A stretch of DNA of 64,000 nt from Streptococcus mitis (GCF_000722765.2 NZ_CP028415.1:1742501-1806500); one strand, 5' to 3'; counted from the stretch's first letter, positions 28,497-39,021 are shown. Notes: a model not told the origin generated them from the letters alone. Made by a program: numbers and translations.

Positions 28497-29066
28497 CTAC
28501 TGTTCTGTCGCGCCATTTGCCAATCTGTCTGAAATATATTTGCTCGGTTCATTCTTCAAAAGATTTTCTAAGCCAATGTTCTTCAGATATTCTAACTGAG
28601 AAGCCTTCTTGACATCCAGAACTTGAAAATCATAACTAGTCGTTGTTTGAAGTTCCGTTGCGCTCGACAGTTTTGTTTCAAGCTTAAAGCCTGCTAATTT
28701 ACGAGCTTCTATGATAGACTCATCCTTCTCCTCCGCCTCGAGAAGAGCTTTTTGAGTTTCTTCCACTCCATGTTGATCGATATAAGTCTTCAACTCATCT
28801 GAGACTGGACGTTTTTGTTGAATCGTTAAGCTCAAAAAAGTCTTGTCCTTGTATGTAATGGTTTGGGTTTGCTGGCTGCCATCATCTGACTTGGGCAAGA
28901 CCAAAGTCTTGGTGACAACTGTATTCTTCTCGGCATTTTCAATAACTGGCAATGCCGACTGAAGCGTATCCTTTTCTGTTTTTGTAGCTGGTCCAGTTTC
29001 TTTTTTCTGTCCGCAACCAACTAGGACAAAAAGGAAAGCTAGACTAACAAGAACTATTTTTTTCAT
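28497..29066 (-). CDS. DUF1307 (YehR-like) lipoprotein
   Basis: 189 residues with lipobox LVGC (Cys18). The rest matches the YehR/DUF1307 pattern of small lipoproteins. It is anchored outside the membrane; its function is unknown. It lies downstream of spx, separated by the spx terminator. Confidence 0.85.
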   Translation of the reverse strand: MKKIVLVSLAFLFVLVGCGQKKETGPATKTEKDTLQSALPVIENAEKNTVVTKTLVLPKSDDGSQQTQTITYKDKTFLSLTIQQKRPVSDELKTYIDQHGVEETQKALLEAEEKDESIIEARKLAGFKLETKLSSATELQTTTSYDFQVLDVKKASQLEYLKNIGLENLLKNEPSKYISDRLANGATEQ

Positions 29067-29105
29067 TTCTTTCTTCTTTCTTCTTTCTTTTTTAAATTAA
29101 AATAA

Positions 29106-29126
29106 GACTGGGAGTTGCTCCCAGCC
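29106..29126 (-). terminator. Terminator after spx
   Basis: A 9-bp stem GGCTGGGAG/CTCCCAGTC with a 3-nt loop, followed by TTATTTT on the minus strand, just after the spx stop codon. Confidence 0.8.
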
Positions 29127-29133
29127 TTGATGT

Positions 29134-29532
29134 TTATAGAGCTGCACGCAAACGTGCTTCTGCATTTTCTACATTACGGACAGAGCGTGGTAGGAAGGCA
29201 CGAATATCATCTTCCTTATAGCCAACTTGCAGGCGTTTTTCATCTACAAGGATTGGGCTCTTTAAAATTCTCGGCGTTTCCATAATCAGATTGAGGACCT
29301 CATTAACGCTCAAATCTTCAATATCCACTCCAAGGGCTTTAGCATAGCGATTTTTAGACGAAACGATGCTGGCTATTCCGTTATCTGTTTTGGTTAGAAT
29401 ATCCAGTAATTCTTCTCGCGTAATTCCTTCTTTACCAAGGTTTTGTTCTTTATAACTTAACTGGTGGGCATTGAGCCAGGTTTTTGCTTTTTTACAGCTA
29501 GTACAACTTGAGACTGTATAAATTTTAATCAT
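29134..29532 (-). CDS. spxA: Spx family transcriptional regulator
   Basis: 132 residues of the ArsC/Spx fold with the redox CxxC switch CTSCKKAKTW (residues 9-12... in the first strand-helix turn). Spx binds the RNA polymerase alpha C-terminal domain and controls the oxidative-stress response. Streptococci carry two paralogues; from position I think this is SpxA2, but the sequence alone does not settle that. Confidence 0.9.
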   Translation of the reverse strand: MIKIYTVSSCTSCKKAKTWLNAHQLSYKEQNLGKEGITREELLDILTKTDNGIASIVSSKNRYAKALGVDIEDLSVNEVLNLIMETPRILKSPILVDEKRLQVGYKEDDIRAFLPRSVRNVENAEARLRAAL

Positions 29533-29667
29533 GTACCTACCCCTTTCGCTACATGTTACTATCAGTTTAGTCTATTATACCATAAAAAACATCCGACTTG
29601 CGACCTATTTTTAAATTTTTTTGACTTTTTTCGTCATTTTCGTACTTTTTTCTTGACAAAATGAAAT

Positions 29668-32328
29668 TTACAGCCATTCGTTATATTTTTTGATATAGAT
29701 TTTTTTCACAATTGTCACGCTAATCATGTACAAAATGATGATGAAAATCAAAAAGATGAAATAAATCGGTTTCAAAGGAGTTAGATGAAGAAGGCTAGCT
29801 AGTGGACTATAGGGAAGGAAGGTCACAAAGGCTGCAGCCAATAAAGTTGTCACAAGGACTAGCCAAGCTGGACGACTTTGTAAAAAGGGAATTTTGGCTG
29901 AACGCAGCATATGGATAACCATGGTCTGTGACCACATGGACTCGATAAACCAACCTGTCTGAAACAAGACAATAAATCCTACGGCAGACTCCGCTCCATG
30001 GACATAGGCTTGACCTGTTGTCATGGGTACAATGATAAAATAGAGAAAAATAAAGGTCAAAATATCAAAGGCAGAAGAGATAGGTCCCATCCAAACCATG
30101 AAACGCGTGATGGACTTGGCTTCCCAAGTATGCGGATTTCTCAAAAAATCTTTATCCACCTTGTCAAAAGGCAAGGCAATACAAGACAAATCATAGACTA
30201 GATTTAGGATAATCAAATGGACTGGTGCCATTGGTAAAAATGGCAAAAAGATTCCAGAGACCAATAGGGATAAGATATTTCCAAAATTAGAACTCACTGT
30301 CATTTTGATATATTTAGTCATATTGGCATAGACCTTACGCCCTTCAACAAGTCCTTTTTCAAGCACCATGAGATCCTTATCAAGTAGGATAACATCAGCC
30401 GTTTCTTTGGCAATATCTACTGCTGTATCAACAGAAATCCCCACATCTGCAACTTTCATAGAAGGAGCATCATTGATCCCATCTCCCATATAGCCAACAG
30501 CATGACCATTAGCCTTAAATTGCAAAATAATCCTCGCTTTTTGATCAGGAGAAAGTTTGGCAAAGACTGTTACCTCCTCTACGGCTTGGGCCAATGCTTG
30601 ATCACTCATCTGATCAATTTCAGATCCTAACAGCATCTGATTGATATCCAAACCAACCTTTTCACAGACTGCTTGGGTAACTTTTTCATTGTCTCCCGTC
30701 AAAATCTTTGTTTGAACCCCATGTTCTAACAGCGCCTTAATTGCTGGTGCTGCAGATGGTTTAGGAGGATCTAGGAAGGCTAAATAACCAGTTAGAATCA
30801 TATCTCCTTCGTCATCAACTGTATAGGCATGACCTTCCCTCAAACCTGACTTATAGGCCACTCCCAAGACACGCAAACCTTGTTGATTTAGCTGTCTGAC
30901 TTCTGATAAGATTTCTTCTCTAATAGCATCCGTCAAGGGAGTAATCATTCCATGATATTCCGCATAACTGGAAATCGTCAACATTTCCTCAAGGGCTCCC
31001 TTAGTTACCAAACTAACCGTTTCGTGTTCATCCTTAACGATAACACTCATCCGTCTACGTTCAAAATCAAAAGGAAGCTCATCTATTTTTTGAAAGGTTT
31101 GAGCCAAATTTTGCAAGAGGGCGTGTTCTTTTGCTTCCTTTTCAGTCCGCTTGATGATAGCTCTGTCCATCAAATTTTTCAAGCCAGTTTGAAAATAAGA
31201 GTTGAGATAAGCTCGTCTCAAGACGGTCAAATCCAAGCGTCCGTGAATGTCCAAGGGATATTCTAGAACGATTTCATCTTGGGTTAGAGTTCCTGTCTTA
31301 TCTGTACACAAAATATCAATCGCCCCTAAGTCCTGTATGGCATTGAGTTTCTTGATAACCACTTTTTCCTTGGCCATGATAATAGAACCTTTTGCTAGAC
31401 TGGCAGTGATGATCATAGGAAGCATCTCAGGTGTAAGCCCGACACCCACGCTCAAAGCAAATACGCCAGCTTCCAGCCAGTCACCATCTGTTAAACCATT
31501 GGACAAGAAAACGATGGGCACCATGACCAACATCAAGCGGATCAAGAGCCACGAAATACTATTCATCTCCCGTTCAAACGAAGTAGGCTCATCATAGGTG
31601 TTTAGAGTCTGCTCAATGGCTCCCATCATGGTAGCATCACCAACCGCCAAAACCACAGCCTTGGCACTACCAGATAAGACATTGGTTCCCATAAAGGCGA
31701 GCGCTTCTGCTTCTAGCAGACTATCAGATTGTTGAACTGTTGCCTTGGTCAAGGCTAATTTTTCAACCGATTCACTTTCACCTGTCAAGCCCGACTGTTG
31801 TACAAAGAAATCGCGCGACTCAAATAAAAGAAGATCTGCTGGAATCATGTCTCCAGCGCTTAATTTAACCACGTCACCCACTACCAAATCATCGATAGGT
31901 ACTTCTTGAATTTCTCCTTGACGAATGACAGTCGCTGTGTTGACAATCATTTTTGATAGATTGGTCGCAGCCTTATCACTACGGAGTTCTTGGACAAAGC
32001 GTATGCCACCAGAAATGAGGACTAGGACAACGATGATAATAGAAGTCGTCGGATCCTCTTGACCTGGTTTTGCCAACCAGACATTGGTCACCAAGGAAAT
32101 CACGGCGATGACCAGTAAGATGATCGTAAAAGGATTGATAATGGATTCGTAAATCTTTTTAAGGATACTGTCTTCTTGACCCTTTGTGATGGTATTTTCG
32201 CCATATAGGTCACGATTTTTCTCCACCTGCTCCTCAGTCAAGCCTGTTAGACTTGTCTTATAAAAAGATAGAGTTTCGTTTAAAGCTGTATGAATAGCTG
32301 TTGCTAATCTTTCTTTTGTAGTTTTCAT
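29668..32328 (-). CDS. mgtA: Magnesium-translocating P-type ATPase
   Basis: 886 residues of P-type ATPase class IIIB (MgtA/MgtB). TGES is at 182-185, the phosphorylation site DKTGT begins at D343, and GDGINDAPS is in the C-terminal half of the cytoplasmic domain; helix M4 carries TPEMLP. These enzymes import Mg2+ when it is scarce. The upstream M-box riboswitch agrees with Mg2+, not Ca2+, as the substrate. AGGAG lies 6 nt before the start. Confidence 0.95.
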   Translation of the reverse strand: MKTTKERLATAIHTALNETLSFYKTSLTGLTEEQVEKNRDLYGENTITKGQEDSILKKIYESIINPFTIILLVIAVISLVTNVWLAKPGQEDPTTSIIIVVLVLISGGIRFVQELRSDKAATNLSKMIVNTATVIRQGEIQEVPIDDLVVGDVVKLSAGDMIPADLLLFESRDFFVQQSGLTGESESVEKLALTKATVQQSDSLLEAEALAFMGTNVLSGSAKAVVLAVGDATMMGAIEQTLNTYDEPTSFEREMNSISWLLIRLMLVMVPIVFLSNGLTDGDWLEAGVFALSVGVGLTPEMLPMIITASLAKGSIIMAKEKVVIKKLNAIQDLGAIDILCTDKTGTLTQDEIVLEYPLDIHGRLDLTVLRRAYLNSYFQTGLKNLMDRAIIKRTEKEAKEHALLQNLAQTFQKIDELPFDFERRRMSVIVKDEHETVSLVTKGALEEMLTISSYAEYHGMITPLTDAIREEILSEVRQLNQQGLRVLGVAYKSGLREGHAYTVDDEGDMILTGYLAFLDPPKPSAAPAIKALLEHGVQTKILTGDNEKVTQAVCEKVGLDINQMLLGSEIDQMSDQALAQAVEEVTVFAKLSPDQKARIILQFKANGHAVGYMGDGINDAPSMKVADVGISVDTAVDIAKETADVILLDKDLMVLEKGLVEGRKVYANMTKYIKMTVSSNFGNILSLLVSGIFLPFLPMAPVHLIILNLVYDLSCIALPFDKVDKDFLRNPHTWEAKSITRFMVWMGPISSAFDILTFIFLYFIIVPMTTGQAYVHGAESAVGFIVLFQTGWFIESMWSQTMVIHMLRSAKIPFLQSRPAWLVLVTTLLAAAFVTFLPYSPLASLLHLTPLKPIYFIFLIFIIILYMISVTIVKKIYIKKYNEWL

Positions 32329-32342
32329 TGGTTTCTCCTATC

Positions 32343-32424
32343 TGTATGAATGATGTGTTTCATACACAGAGACCAATCACTTTATAAGGGCAGAACGACA
32401 CAAATCAGCGATTGGCTGTGTATG
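32343..32424 (-). promoter_or_regulatory. Alternative hairpins between leader ORF and mgtA
   Basis: Hairpin A pairs leader-ORF sequence (32410-32424) with 32361-32378: CATACACAG/CTGTGTATG and CCAATC/GATTGG with a 3-nt bulge. Hairpin B is TGTATGAA/TTCATACA (32343-32350/32359-32366). They share 32361-32366, so only one can form. Ribosomes on the leader ORF would break A and permit B. Confidence 0.7.
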
Positions 32425-32453
32425 TGCGGTTCCGGATGGTCGTCAATTTGCAT
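32382..32453 (-). CDS. 23-residue mgtA leader peptide (MgtL-like by position)
   Basis: ATG at 32453 with AAAGGAG 7 nt upstream, a near-ideal start. The peptide begins MQIDDHPEPHIHSQS and ends LPL. Residues D4, D5, P7, E8 and P9 form an acidic/proline-rich run like that in enterobacterial MgtL, whose translation senses Mg2+. It lies between the M-box terminator and mgtA. The ORF itself is clear; that it is translated, and a regulatory role, are inferences. No homologue is known to me. Confidence 0.65.
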   Translation of the reverse strand: MQIDDHPEPHIHSQSLICVVLPL

Positions 32454-32487
32454 CTTCTATCTCCTTTCTTTGTTTTAAACAGTAGAA

Positions 32488-32512
32488 AATCCCACCATAA
32501 AATGGCAGGATT
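32488..32512 (-). terminator. Expression-platform terminator of the M-box
   Basis: An 11-bp stem AATCCTGCCAT/ATGGTGGGATT (two G-U pairs, 3-nt loop) followed by TTTTC on the minus strand, just downstream of the M-box aptamer. Confidence 0.75.
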
Positions 32513-32527
32513 AAAAAACTAATTATC

Positions 32528-32676
32528 TGTTTTTCGTTCAAGCTTTAACTCCATAGGGCAATGTAATGAGCTTAGTCTTGGCCTTCGCGACCAAAACTGT
32601 TGACCAACGAGTAGTGTCTCCACTGCTTTGCGGTAGTCATCCGTATCCCTATGGTAGCCTCACCTACCGTTTTCGT
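32528..32676 (-). ncRNA. M-box (ykoK) magnesium riboswitch
   Basis: The minus strand shows the conserved GGTAGGTGAGGCTACCATAG block, GGTCAACAG (32597-32605), and a distal CCCTATGG that pairs with CCATAGGG, followed by GTTAAAGCTT: the order and sequence of the M-box aptamer. When Mg2+ is bound, M-boxes favour termination, so mgtA should be read through when Mg2+ is low. Confidence 0.88.
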
Positions 32677-32681
32677 CTTTC

Positions 32682-32710
32682 AGTATAAACCTTTAAATTT
32701 TAAAAGTCAA
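32682..32710 (-). promoter_or_regulatory. mgtA promoter
   Basis: TTGACT (32705-32710), 17 bp, TATACT (32682-32687). Transcription would begin close to 32676, at the 5' edge of the M-box. Confidence 0.85.
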
Positions 32711-32730
32711 TCATTTGAATTGTTTGACTC

Positions 32731-33792
32731 TTAAATGACTATCAACTCTTTTGGAGCTAGGGTCAATAATTCACAACCTGTCTCTGTAATCAGAATATCA
32801 TCCTCGATACGAACGCCATATTTGCCTTCGATATAGATACCTGGCTCATCTGTCAAGGCCATACCTGCCTTAATAGTTTCTGTAGAAGTCTGGCTAAAGT
32901 AAGGCTCTTCATGAATATCCAGCCCAATACCGTGTCCAATACCGTGGGTAAAGTAGTCGCCATAGCCCGCCTCGATAATAATATCACGAGGGATTTTGTC
33001 AAAGTCTCGGAAACCTAATCCTGCCTTAGCCTGGTCAATCAAGGCTTGGTTGGCTTTGAGAACCGTATTGTAAATCTCCGCCTGCTCGTCGCTGACATGC
33101 CCCAGATAGATAGTCCGTGTCATATCGCTAACATAGTGGTCATAGAGGCAGCCGAAGTCCATGGTAATAGCTTCTCCCAGCTCCACTGGTTTGTGCATTG
33201 GATGGGCATGGGGCTTAGAAGAGTTGATTCCGCTAGCTAAGATAGTGTCAAAAGACAAGCCAGATGCTCCCAACTCACGCATGCGGAAGTCAAGGAAGTT
33301 GGCAATCTCAATCTCAGTCTTTCCTGGCTTAATAAAGTCAAGCGCATCGCGGAAAGCTTGGTCTGAGATAGAACAAGCCTTGCGAATCGCTGCAATCTCC
33401 GCCTCATCCTTAATCATTCGAAGACCCTCAACAAATTGTGTCTGTGGAACTAGTTCCAAACCTTCAAAGACCGTTTGCATACGGTGGTAATAAGAGACTG
33501 AAATCTCGTCCTCAAAACCGATACGAGACAAGCCCATGTCCTTGACAATTCCTGCAATGACAGCCAATTCATCACGGTCAGCCACAATCTCAAAGCCACT
33601 GGTTTCTTGCTTAGCTGCAATGATATAGCGAGAATCCGTCACCAAGACCTGACGGTCACGGCTGATGAAGATTGTTCCATTTGAGCCCCAAAAACCAGTC
33701 AAATAATAGACGTTTTTAAGGTTATTGATGATAATGCCATCCAGTTCCTTTTCTTGCATTTTAGCTAGAAATGCTTGTACGCGTTTATTCAT
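32731..33792 (-). CDS. pepP: Xaa-Pro aminopeptidase (M24B)
   Basis: 353 residues. Creatinase-like N-terminal domain (about 1-125), then the pita-bread catalytic domain with the metal ligands in [48 protein letters not shown]. It removes N-terminal residues before proline. It overlaps uvrA by 8 nt. Confidence 0.94.
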   Translation of the reverse strand: MNKRVQAFLAKMQEKELDGIIINNLKNVYYLTGFWGSNGTIFISRDRQVLVTDSRYIIAAKQETSGFEIVADRDELAVIAGIVKDMGLSRIGFEDEISVSYYHRMQTVFEGLELVPQTQFVEGLRMIKDEAEIAAIRKACSISDQAFRDALDFIKPGKTEIEIANFLDFRMRELGASGLSFDTILASGINSSKPHAHPMHKPVELGEAITMDFGCLYDHYVSDMTRTIYLGHVSDEQAEIYNTVLKANQALIDQAKAGLGFRDFDKIPRDIIIEAGYGDYFTHGIGHGIGLDIHEEPYFSQTSTETIKAGMALTDEPGIYIEGKYGVRIEDDILITETGCELLTLAPKELIVI

Positions 33793-36616
33793 GATCTAAC
33801 TTTCCTTTCAAATAGTGCCCTGTGTAGCTGGATTCATTGGCCGCTACTTCTTCTGGAGTTCCTGTTGCGATGATGGTTCCACCACCGACACCGCCCTCAG
33901 GTCCCAAGTCAATGATATGATCTGCCGTCTTGATAACGTCTAGATTGTGCTCAATGACGAGGACTGTATTGCCATCGTCTACAAAGCGAGCTAAAACCTT
34001 AAGCAAGCGAGCAATATCCTCGGTATGAAGACCTGTCGTCGGCTCATCCAGAATGTAGAAAGATTTTCCTGTCGAGCGTTTGTGGAGTTCACTAGCCAGC
34101 TTCATACGCTGGGCTTCTCCCCCAGAAAGGGTGGTAGCTGGTTGCCCTAGCGTCACATAGCCTAGACCTACATCCTTGATGGTCTGAAGTTTGCGTTGAA
34201 TTTTCGGAATGTGTTGGAAGAACTCCACCGCATCGTTGACAGTCATGTCCAAGACCTGCGAGATATTCTTTTCCTTGTAGTGAACTTCTAGGGTTTCACT
34301 GTTGTAGCGAGTTCCGTGGCAGACTTCACAAGCCACATAAACATCTGGCAAGAAGTGCATCTCAATCTTGATGATCCCGTCACCTGAGCAGGCTTCACAG
34401 CGACCTCCCTTAACATTGAAACTGAAACGTCCCTTTTTGTAACCACGAATCTTAGCCTCATTTGTCTGGGCAAAAAGGTCACGTATATCGTCAAAAACTC
34501 CTGTATAAGTAGCTGGGTTGGACCTCGGCGTCCGTCCAATTGGACTCTGGTCAATGTCAATCAAGCGGTCTACATGCTCAATCCCTGTAATAGTCTTAAA
34601 TTTACCAGGCTTGTCTGAATTACGGTTGAGCTTCTGGGCAATAGCTTTTTTGAGAATGCTATTGATTAGGGTCGATTTCCCTGAACCTGATACACCGGTC
34701 ACCGCGATGAATTTTCCTAGTGGGAAGCGAGCTGTGACATTCTGCAGGTTGTTCTCACGCGCTCCTGTAACCTCGATAAAACGACCATTTCCAACACGGC
34801 GCTCTTCTGGCACTGGAATGGCACGTTTGCCTGACAAGTACTGGCCTGTGATAGACTTGCTGTTGCGAGCCACCTGCTTGGGCGTACCTGCGGCGACAAT
34901 CTCCCCACCAAAAACACCGGCACCGGGACCAACGTCAATCAGATAATCAGCCTCACGCATGGTATCTTCGTCATGTTCCACCACGATAAGAGTATTGCCC
35001 AAGTCACGCATCTTTTTGAGACTGGCAATCAGGCGATCATTATCCCTCTGGTGAAGACCGATTGACGGCTCATCCAATATATAGAGGACACCTGATAGGT
35101 TAGAACCAATCTGGGTTGCCAAGCGAATACGCTGACTTTCCCCACCTGAAAGGGTTCCTGCCGAACGTGACAGGGTTAGATAGTTCAGACCCACGTTATT
35201 AAGGAAGGTCAAACGATCCTTGATTTCCTTGAGAATGGGACGAGCAATGATGGCTTCATTTTCAGACAAGGTTAACTGGCTCACCAACTCCAAGTGGTCT
35301 GCGATAGACAGGTCTGAAATTTCTCCGATATGTGGTCCTTGCTCACCACCAACACGGACAGACAAAGCCTGATCATTAAGACGATAGCCGTGACAAGTTC
35401 CGCAGGTCAGCTCATTCATGTAGAGGCGCATCTGGGTGCGGGTGTAGTCACTATTAGTTTCATGGTAGCGACGTTTGATATTATTGACAACTCCCTCAAA
35501 AGGAATATCGATATCGCGCACGCCACCAAATTCATTCTCATAGTGAAAATGGAATTCCTTGCCATCAGAACCATAGAGAATCAAGTTCTTATCTTCTTCT
35601 GACAAGTCCTCAAAAGGCTTATCCATATCCACTCCAAAGGCTGTCATAGCCTGCTCTAGCATGTTTGGATAGTAGTTGGATGAGATAGGATTCCAAGGTG
35701 CCAGCGCTCCCTCACATAAGGTTTTTCTGGCATCTGGCACTACCAAATCAGTATCCACTTCCAGCTTAATGCCCAAGCCGTCACACTCACTACAAGAACC
35801 AAAAGGAGCATTGAAAGAGAAGAGACGAGGCTCTAACTCTGGGACAGTAAAACCACAAACTGGACAGGCATAATGCTCAGAGAACAACAACTCAGAGTCG
35901 TCCATCGTATCGATAATCACATAACCTTCTGAGATACGAAGGGCAGCCTCAATAGAATCAAAGAGACGACTACGAATACCTTCCTTGATAACAATACGGT
36001 CAACCACGACATCGATATTGTGTTGCTTGCTCTTGGACAACTCTGGCACTTCGGTCACATCATAGACTTCCCCATCCACACGGACACGAACATAACCATC
36101 TTTCTGAACCTTCTCGATAACAGTCTTATGTTGGCCTTTTTTCTTGCGGATGACAGGGGCCAAAATCTGCAAGCGCTGGCGTTCAGGTAACTCCAAAACC
36201 TTATCCACGATTTGCTCCACCGAAGAAGCTTTGATAGCTCCATGCCCGTTGATACAGTAAGGCGTCCCCACACGTGCGTAGAGGAGACGCAGATAGTCAT
36301 TGATTTCAGTCGTCGTTCCCACGGTCGAACGAGGGTTTTTACTAGTCGTTTTCTGGTCGATGGAAATAGCTGGGCTGAGACCATCAATGGCATCTACATC
36401 TGGTTTTTCCATATTTCCCAAAAACTGGCGAGCGTAGGCTGACAAACTCTCCACATAGCGACGTTGACCCTCCGCATAGAGGGTATCAAAGGCCAGACTG
36501 GATTTTCCTGAGCCTGACAAGCCGGTCACGACAACCAACTTGTCTCGCGGAATCTCCACATCAATATTTTTTAAATTATGGGCACGCGCCCCATGAATGA
36601 CAATTTTATCTTGCAT
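33785..36616 (-). CDS. uvrA: Excinuclease ABC subunit A
   Basis: 943 residues with two ABC ATPase modules. Walker A motifs GLSGSGKSS (near 31-39) and GVSGSGKST (second half), two LSGGE signature motifs, and zinc modules with CPVC...CSEC and CEAC...CEVC. It finds DNA lesions with UvrB for nucleotide excision repair. The start at 36616 ([15 protein letters not shown]) matches the family; an earlier ATG would add 11 residues. Confidence 0.97.
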   Translation of the reverse strand: MQDKIVIHGARAHNLKNIDVEIPRDKLVVVTGLSGSGKSSLAFDTLYAEGQRRYVESLSAYARQFLGNMEKPDVDAIDGLSPAISIDQKTTSKNPRSTVGTTTEINDYLRLLYARVGTPYCINGHGAIKASSVEQIVDKVLELPERQRLQILAPVIRKKKGQHKTVIEKVQKDGYVRVRVDGEVYDVTEVPELSKSKQHNIDVVVDRIVIKEGIRSRLFDSIEAALRISEGYVIIDTMDDSELLFSEHYACPVCGFTVPELEPRLFSFNAPFGSCSECDGLGIKLEVDTDLVVPDARKTLCEGALAPWNPISSNYYPNMLEQAMTAFGVDMDKPFEDLSEEDKNLILYGSDGKEFHFHYENEFGGVRDIDIPFEGVVNNIKRRYHETNSDYTRTQMRLYMNELTCGTCHGYRLNDQALSVRVGGEQGPHIGEISDLSIADHLELVSQLTLSENEAIIARPILKEIKDRLTFLNNVGLNYLTLSRSAGTLSGGESQRIRLATQIGSNLSGVLYILDEPSIGLHQRDNDRLIASLKKMRDLGNTLIVVEHDEDTMREADYLIDVGPGAGVFGGEIVAAGTPKQVARNSKSITGQYLSGKRAIPVPEERRVGNGRFIEVTGARENNLQNVTARFPLGKFIAVTGVSGSGKSTLINSILKKAIAQKLNRNSDKPGKFKTITGIEHVDRLIDIDQSPIGRTPRSNPATYTGVFDDIRDLFAQTNEAKIRGYKKGRFSFNVKGGRCEACSGDGIIKIEMHFLPDVYVACEVCHGTRYNSETLEVHYKEKNISQVLDMTVNDAVEFFQHIPKIQRKLQTIKDVGLGYVTLGQPATTLSGGEAQRMKLASELHKRSTGKSFYILDEPTTGLHTEDIARLLKVLARFVDDGNTVLVIEHNLDVIKTADHIIDLGPEGGVGGGTIIATGTPEEVAANESSYTGHYLKGKLDHE

Positions 36617-36747
36617 CTTTGTTCTTTCTAGTCCATTATTGCTTACCATTATACCAAAAAAAGTGAGATTCTATTACCCAAAAGGCCGATTTTGTAGTAT
36701 AATAGTACGGTGTGAAAAAATCTGAAAAATGAGAAAGGATAAGGGAT

Positions 36748-37692
36748 ATGAAACAAGTTTTTCTCTCTACAACAACTGAATTTAAAGAGATCGATACGCT
36801 TGAACCGGGCACTTGGATCAATCTCGTTAATCCGACTCAAAATGAATCACTCGAAATCGCCAACGCTTTCGATATCGATATTGCCGACCTTCGAGCACCG
36901 CTCGATGCGGAAGAAATGTCTCGTATTACCATTGAAGACGAGTATACCCTGATTATCGTGGACGTTCCGGTCACGGAGGAAAGAAATAACCGCACTTACT
37001 ACGTAACCATCCCGCTTGGTATTATCATCACCGAGGAAACCATTATCACTACTTGTTTGGAACCATTACCAGTCCTCGATGTCTTTATCAACCGTCGATT
37101 ACGTAATTTCTACACCTTCATGCGTTCGCGTTTTATCTTTCAGATTCTCTATCGCAATGCAGAGCTTTACCTAACAGCCCTTCGTTCGATTGACCGTAAG
37201 AGTGAACAAATCGAAAGTCAACTGCATCAATCAACTCGTAATGAAGAATTGATTGAGCTCATGGAATTGGAAAAAACCATCGTCTATTTCAAGGCCTCCC
37301 TCAAAACAAATGAGCGCGTGATTAAGAAATTGACCAGCTCAACCAGCAATATCAAGAAATACCTTGAGGACGAAGACCTGCTTGAAGATACCCTGATTGA
37401 AACCCAACAGGCCATCGAGATGGCAGACATTTATGGAAACGTCTTGCATTCTATGACAGAGACCTTTGCCTCTATCATTTCCAACAACCAGAACAACATC
37501 ATGAAAACCTTGGCCCTTGTGACCATCGTCATGTCCATCCCAACCATGGTCTTTTCTGCCTACGGGATGAACTTTAAGGATAATGAAATCCCCCTAAACG
37601 GCGAGCCAAATGCCTTCTGGTTAATCGTCTTTATCGCCTTTGCTATGAGTGTCTCGCTCACTCTCTATCTCATCCATAAAAAATGGTTCTAA
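36748..37692 (+). CDS. corA: CorA family magnesium/cobalt transporter
   Basis: 314 residues. A large cytoplasmic domain (about 1-250), then two membrane helices; the pore-lining helix ends in the YGMN signature. The channel conducts Mg2+ passively. It is divergent from uvrA and overlaps the DUF1129 frame closely (start 12 nt after the stop), so the two form an operon. Confidence 0.95.
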   Translation: MKQVFLSTTTEFKEIDTLEPGTWINLVNPTQNESLEIANAFDIDIADLRAPLDAEEMSRITIEDEYTLIIVDVPVTEERNNRTYYVTIPLGIIITEETIITTCLEPLPVLDVFINRRLRNFYTFMRSRFIFQILYRNAELYLTALRSIDRKSEQIESQLHQSTRNEELIELMELEKTIVYFKASLKTNERVIKKLTSSTSNIKKYLEDEDLLEDTLIETQQAIEMADIYGNVLHSMTETFASIISNNQNNIMKTLALVTIVMSIPTMVFSAYGMNFKDNEIPLNGEPNAFWLIVFIAFAMSVSLTLYLIHKKWF

Positions 37693-37703
37693 GAGGAGTT
37701 CCT

Positions 37704-38381
37704 ATGTCTCAGATTGATTTACAAAAATTAACAAAGAAAAACCAAGAGTTTATCCATATCGCTACCCAACAATTCATCAAAGATGGGAAAACAGACGCTG
37801 AAATCAAGGCTATTTTTGAGGAAGCCATTCCTCAAATCCTTGAAGAGCAAGCCAAGGGTACGACTGCTCGTTCCCTCTACGGCGCACCGACCCATTGGGC
37901 TCATAGTTTCACTGTCAAGGAACAATATGAAAAAGAGCATCCAAAAGAAAATGATGATCCAAAACTCATGATTATGGACTCAGCTCTTTTCATCACTAGC
38001 CTCTTTGCCCTTGTCAGCGCCATCACAACTTTCTTTGCGGCAGATCAAGCTTTCGGCTATGGATTGATTACTCTTCTATTAGTTGGACTGGTTGGGGGAT
38101 TTGCCTTCTACTTGATGTACTACTTTGTTTACCAATACTATGGACCAGATATGGACCGCAGTCAACGTCCACCTTTCTGGAAATCTGTACTAGTTATCCT
38201 AGCTTCTATGTTCCTTTGGTTGCTTGTTTTCTTTGCAACAAGCTTCCTACCAGCTAACCTTAACCCCGTACTTGCTCCATTGCCGCTGGCTATTATCGGA
38301 GCAGTCCTCCTAGCCCTTCGCTTCTATCTCAAGAAACGCTTGAACATCCGTAGCGCAAGTGCAGGACCAACACGTTATTAA
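37704..38381 (+). CDS. DUF1129 membrane protein
   Basis: 225 residues. A soluble helical N-terminal part (about 1-95) is followed by four predicted membrane helices and a basic tail. Start at 37704 by GAGGAG 5 nt upstream. It follows corA and precedes a strong terminator. Function unknown; the pairing with CorA is conserved in streptococci as I recall. Confidence 0.85.
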   Translation: MSQIDLQKLTKKNQEFIHIATQQFIKDGKTDAEIKAIFEEAIPQILEEQAKGTTARSLYGAPTHWAHSFTVKEQYEKEHPKENDDPKLMIMDSALFITSLFALVSAITTFFAADQAFGYGLITLLLVGLVGGFAFYLMYYFVYQYYGPDMDRSQRPPFWKSVLVILASMFLWLLVFFATSFLPANLNPVLAPLPLAIIGAVLLALRFYLKKRLNIRSASAGPTRY

Positions 38382-38396
38382 GAAGAACGGAAACAT

Positions 38397-38431
38397 ATCA
38401 TGGTTCAACATCATAAGAACCATGATTTTTT
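38397..38431 (+). terminator. Terminator after the corA operon
   Basis: A 9-bp stem ATCATGGTT/AACCATGAT with a 12-nt loop, followed by TTTTT. Confidence 0.85.
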
Positions 38432-38605
38432 AATCTTTAAACAATCATGTAAAAAATATTTAACTCTATCTAAAATTCAGTACATTTATACTTTATAAAA
38501 CATAAATGTAAACATTTTATTCTATTTTGTACAGAGAATAACAACAAATGAGCATATTCCTTGCCTATATACAATCATTTTGATACTCTATAATTGGAGG
38601 GAAAT

Positions 38606-38869
38606 ATGACAAAACAAAAAATTAATCGAATCGTAGGCTCCATTGGTGCCTTTATTGGAATTATAGTATTTATTGCCTACATACCTCAAATTATCGCTAA
38701 TTTACAAGGAAATAAAGCTCAACCATTTCAACCTTTATCAGCTGCTATATCTTGCTTAATCTGGGTTATTTATGGATGGACAAAGGAACCTAAGAAGGAT
38801 TGGATACTAATCATTCCAAATTCAGCCGGTGTTATTTTAGGTGGAATCACTTTTTTGACTTCACTCTAA
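38606..38869 (+). CDS. SemiSWEET-type sugar transporter
   Basis: 87 residues, three membrane helices, with the PQ-loop motif in IAYIPQIIANLQGN. SemiSWEETs dimerise into a six-helix facilitator for sugars such as sucrose or glucose. Start at ATG 38606, with GGAGG 5 nt upstream; an in-frame TTG four codons earlier overlaps the ribosome site. Flanked by its own terminator, so monocistronic. Confidence 0.88.
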   Translation: MTKQKINRIVGSIGAFIGIIVFIAYIPQIIANLQGNKAQPFQPLSAAISCLIWVIYGWTKEPKKDWILIIPNSAGVILGGITFLTSL

Positions 38870-38888
38870 CAAATCTAATAGTATGTAT

Positions 38889-38918
38889 AAAAAGCAACTG
38901 CAGGCGCGGTTGCTTTTT
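38889..38918 (+). terminator. Terminator after the SemiSWEET gene
   Basis: A perfect 10-bp stem AAAAAGCAAC/GTTGCTTTTT with a 10-nt loop; it can work in both directions. Confidence 0.85.
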
Positions 38919-39021
38919 CACTTACTTTTTTGATTTTAAAGTATTCTTCTGACATCCCACATAGCTCTATCTAATCTTTTTGTGATAAAATAGGCTCAAT
39001 CTATTTCTAGGGGGATAAAAT

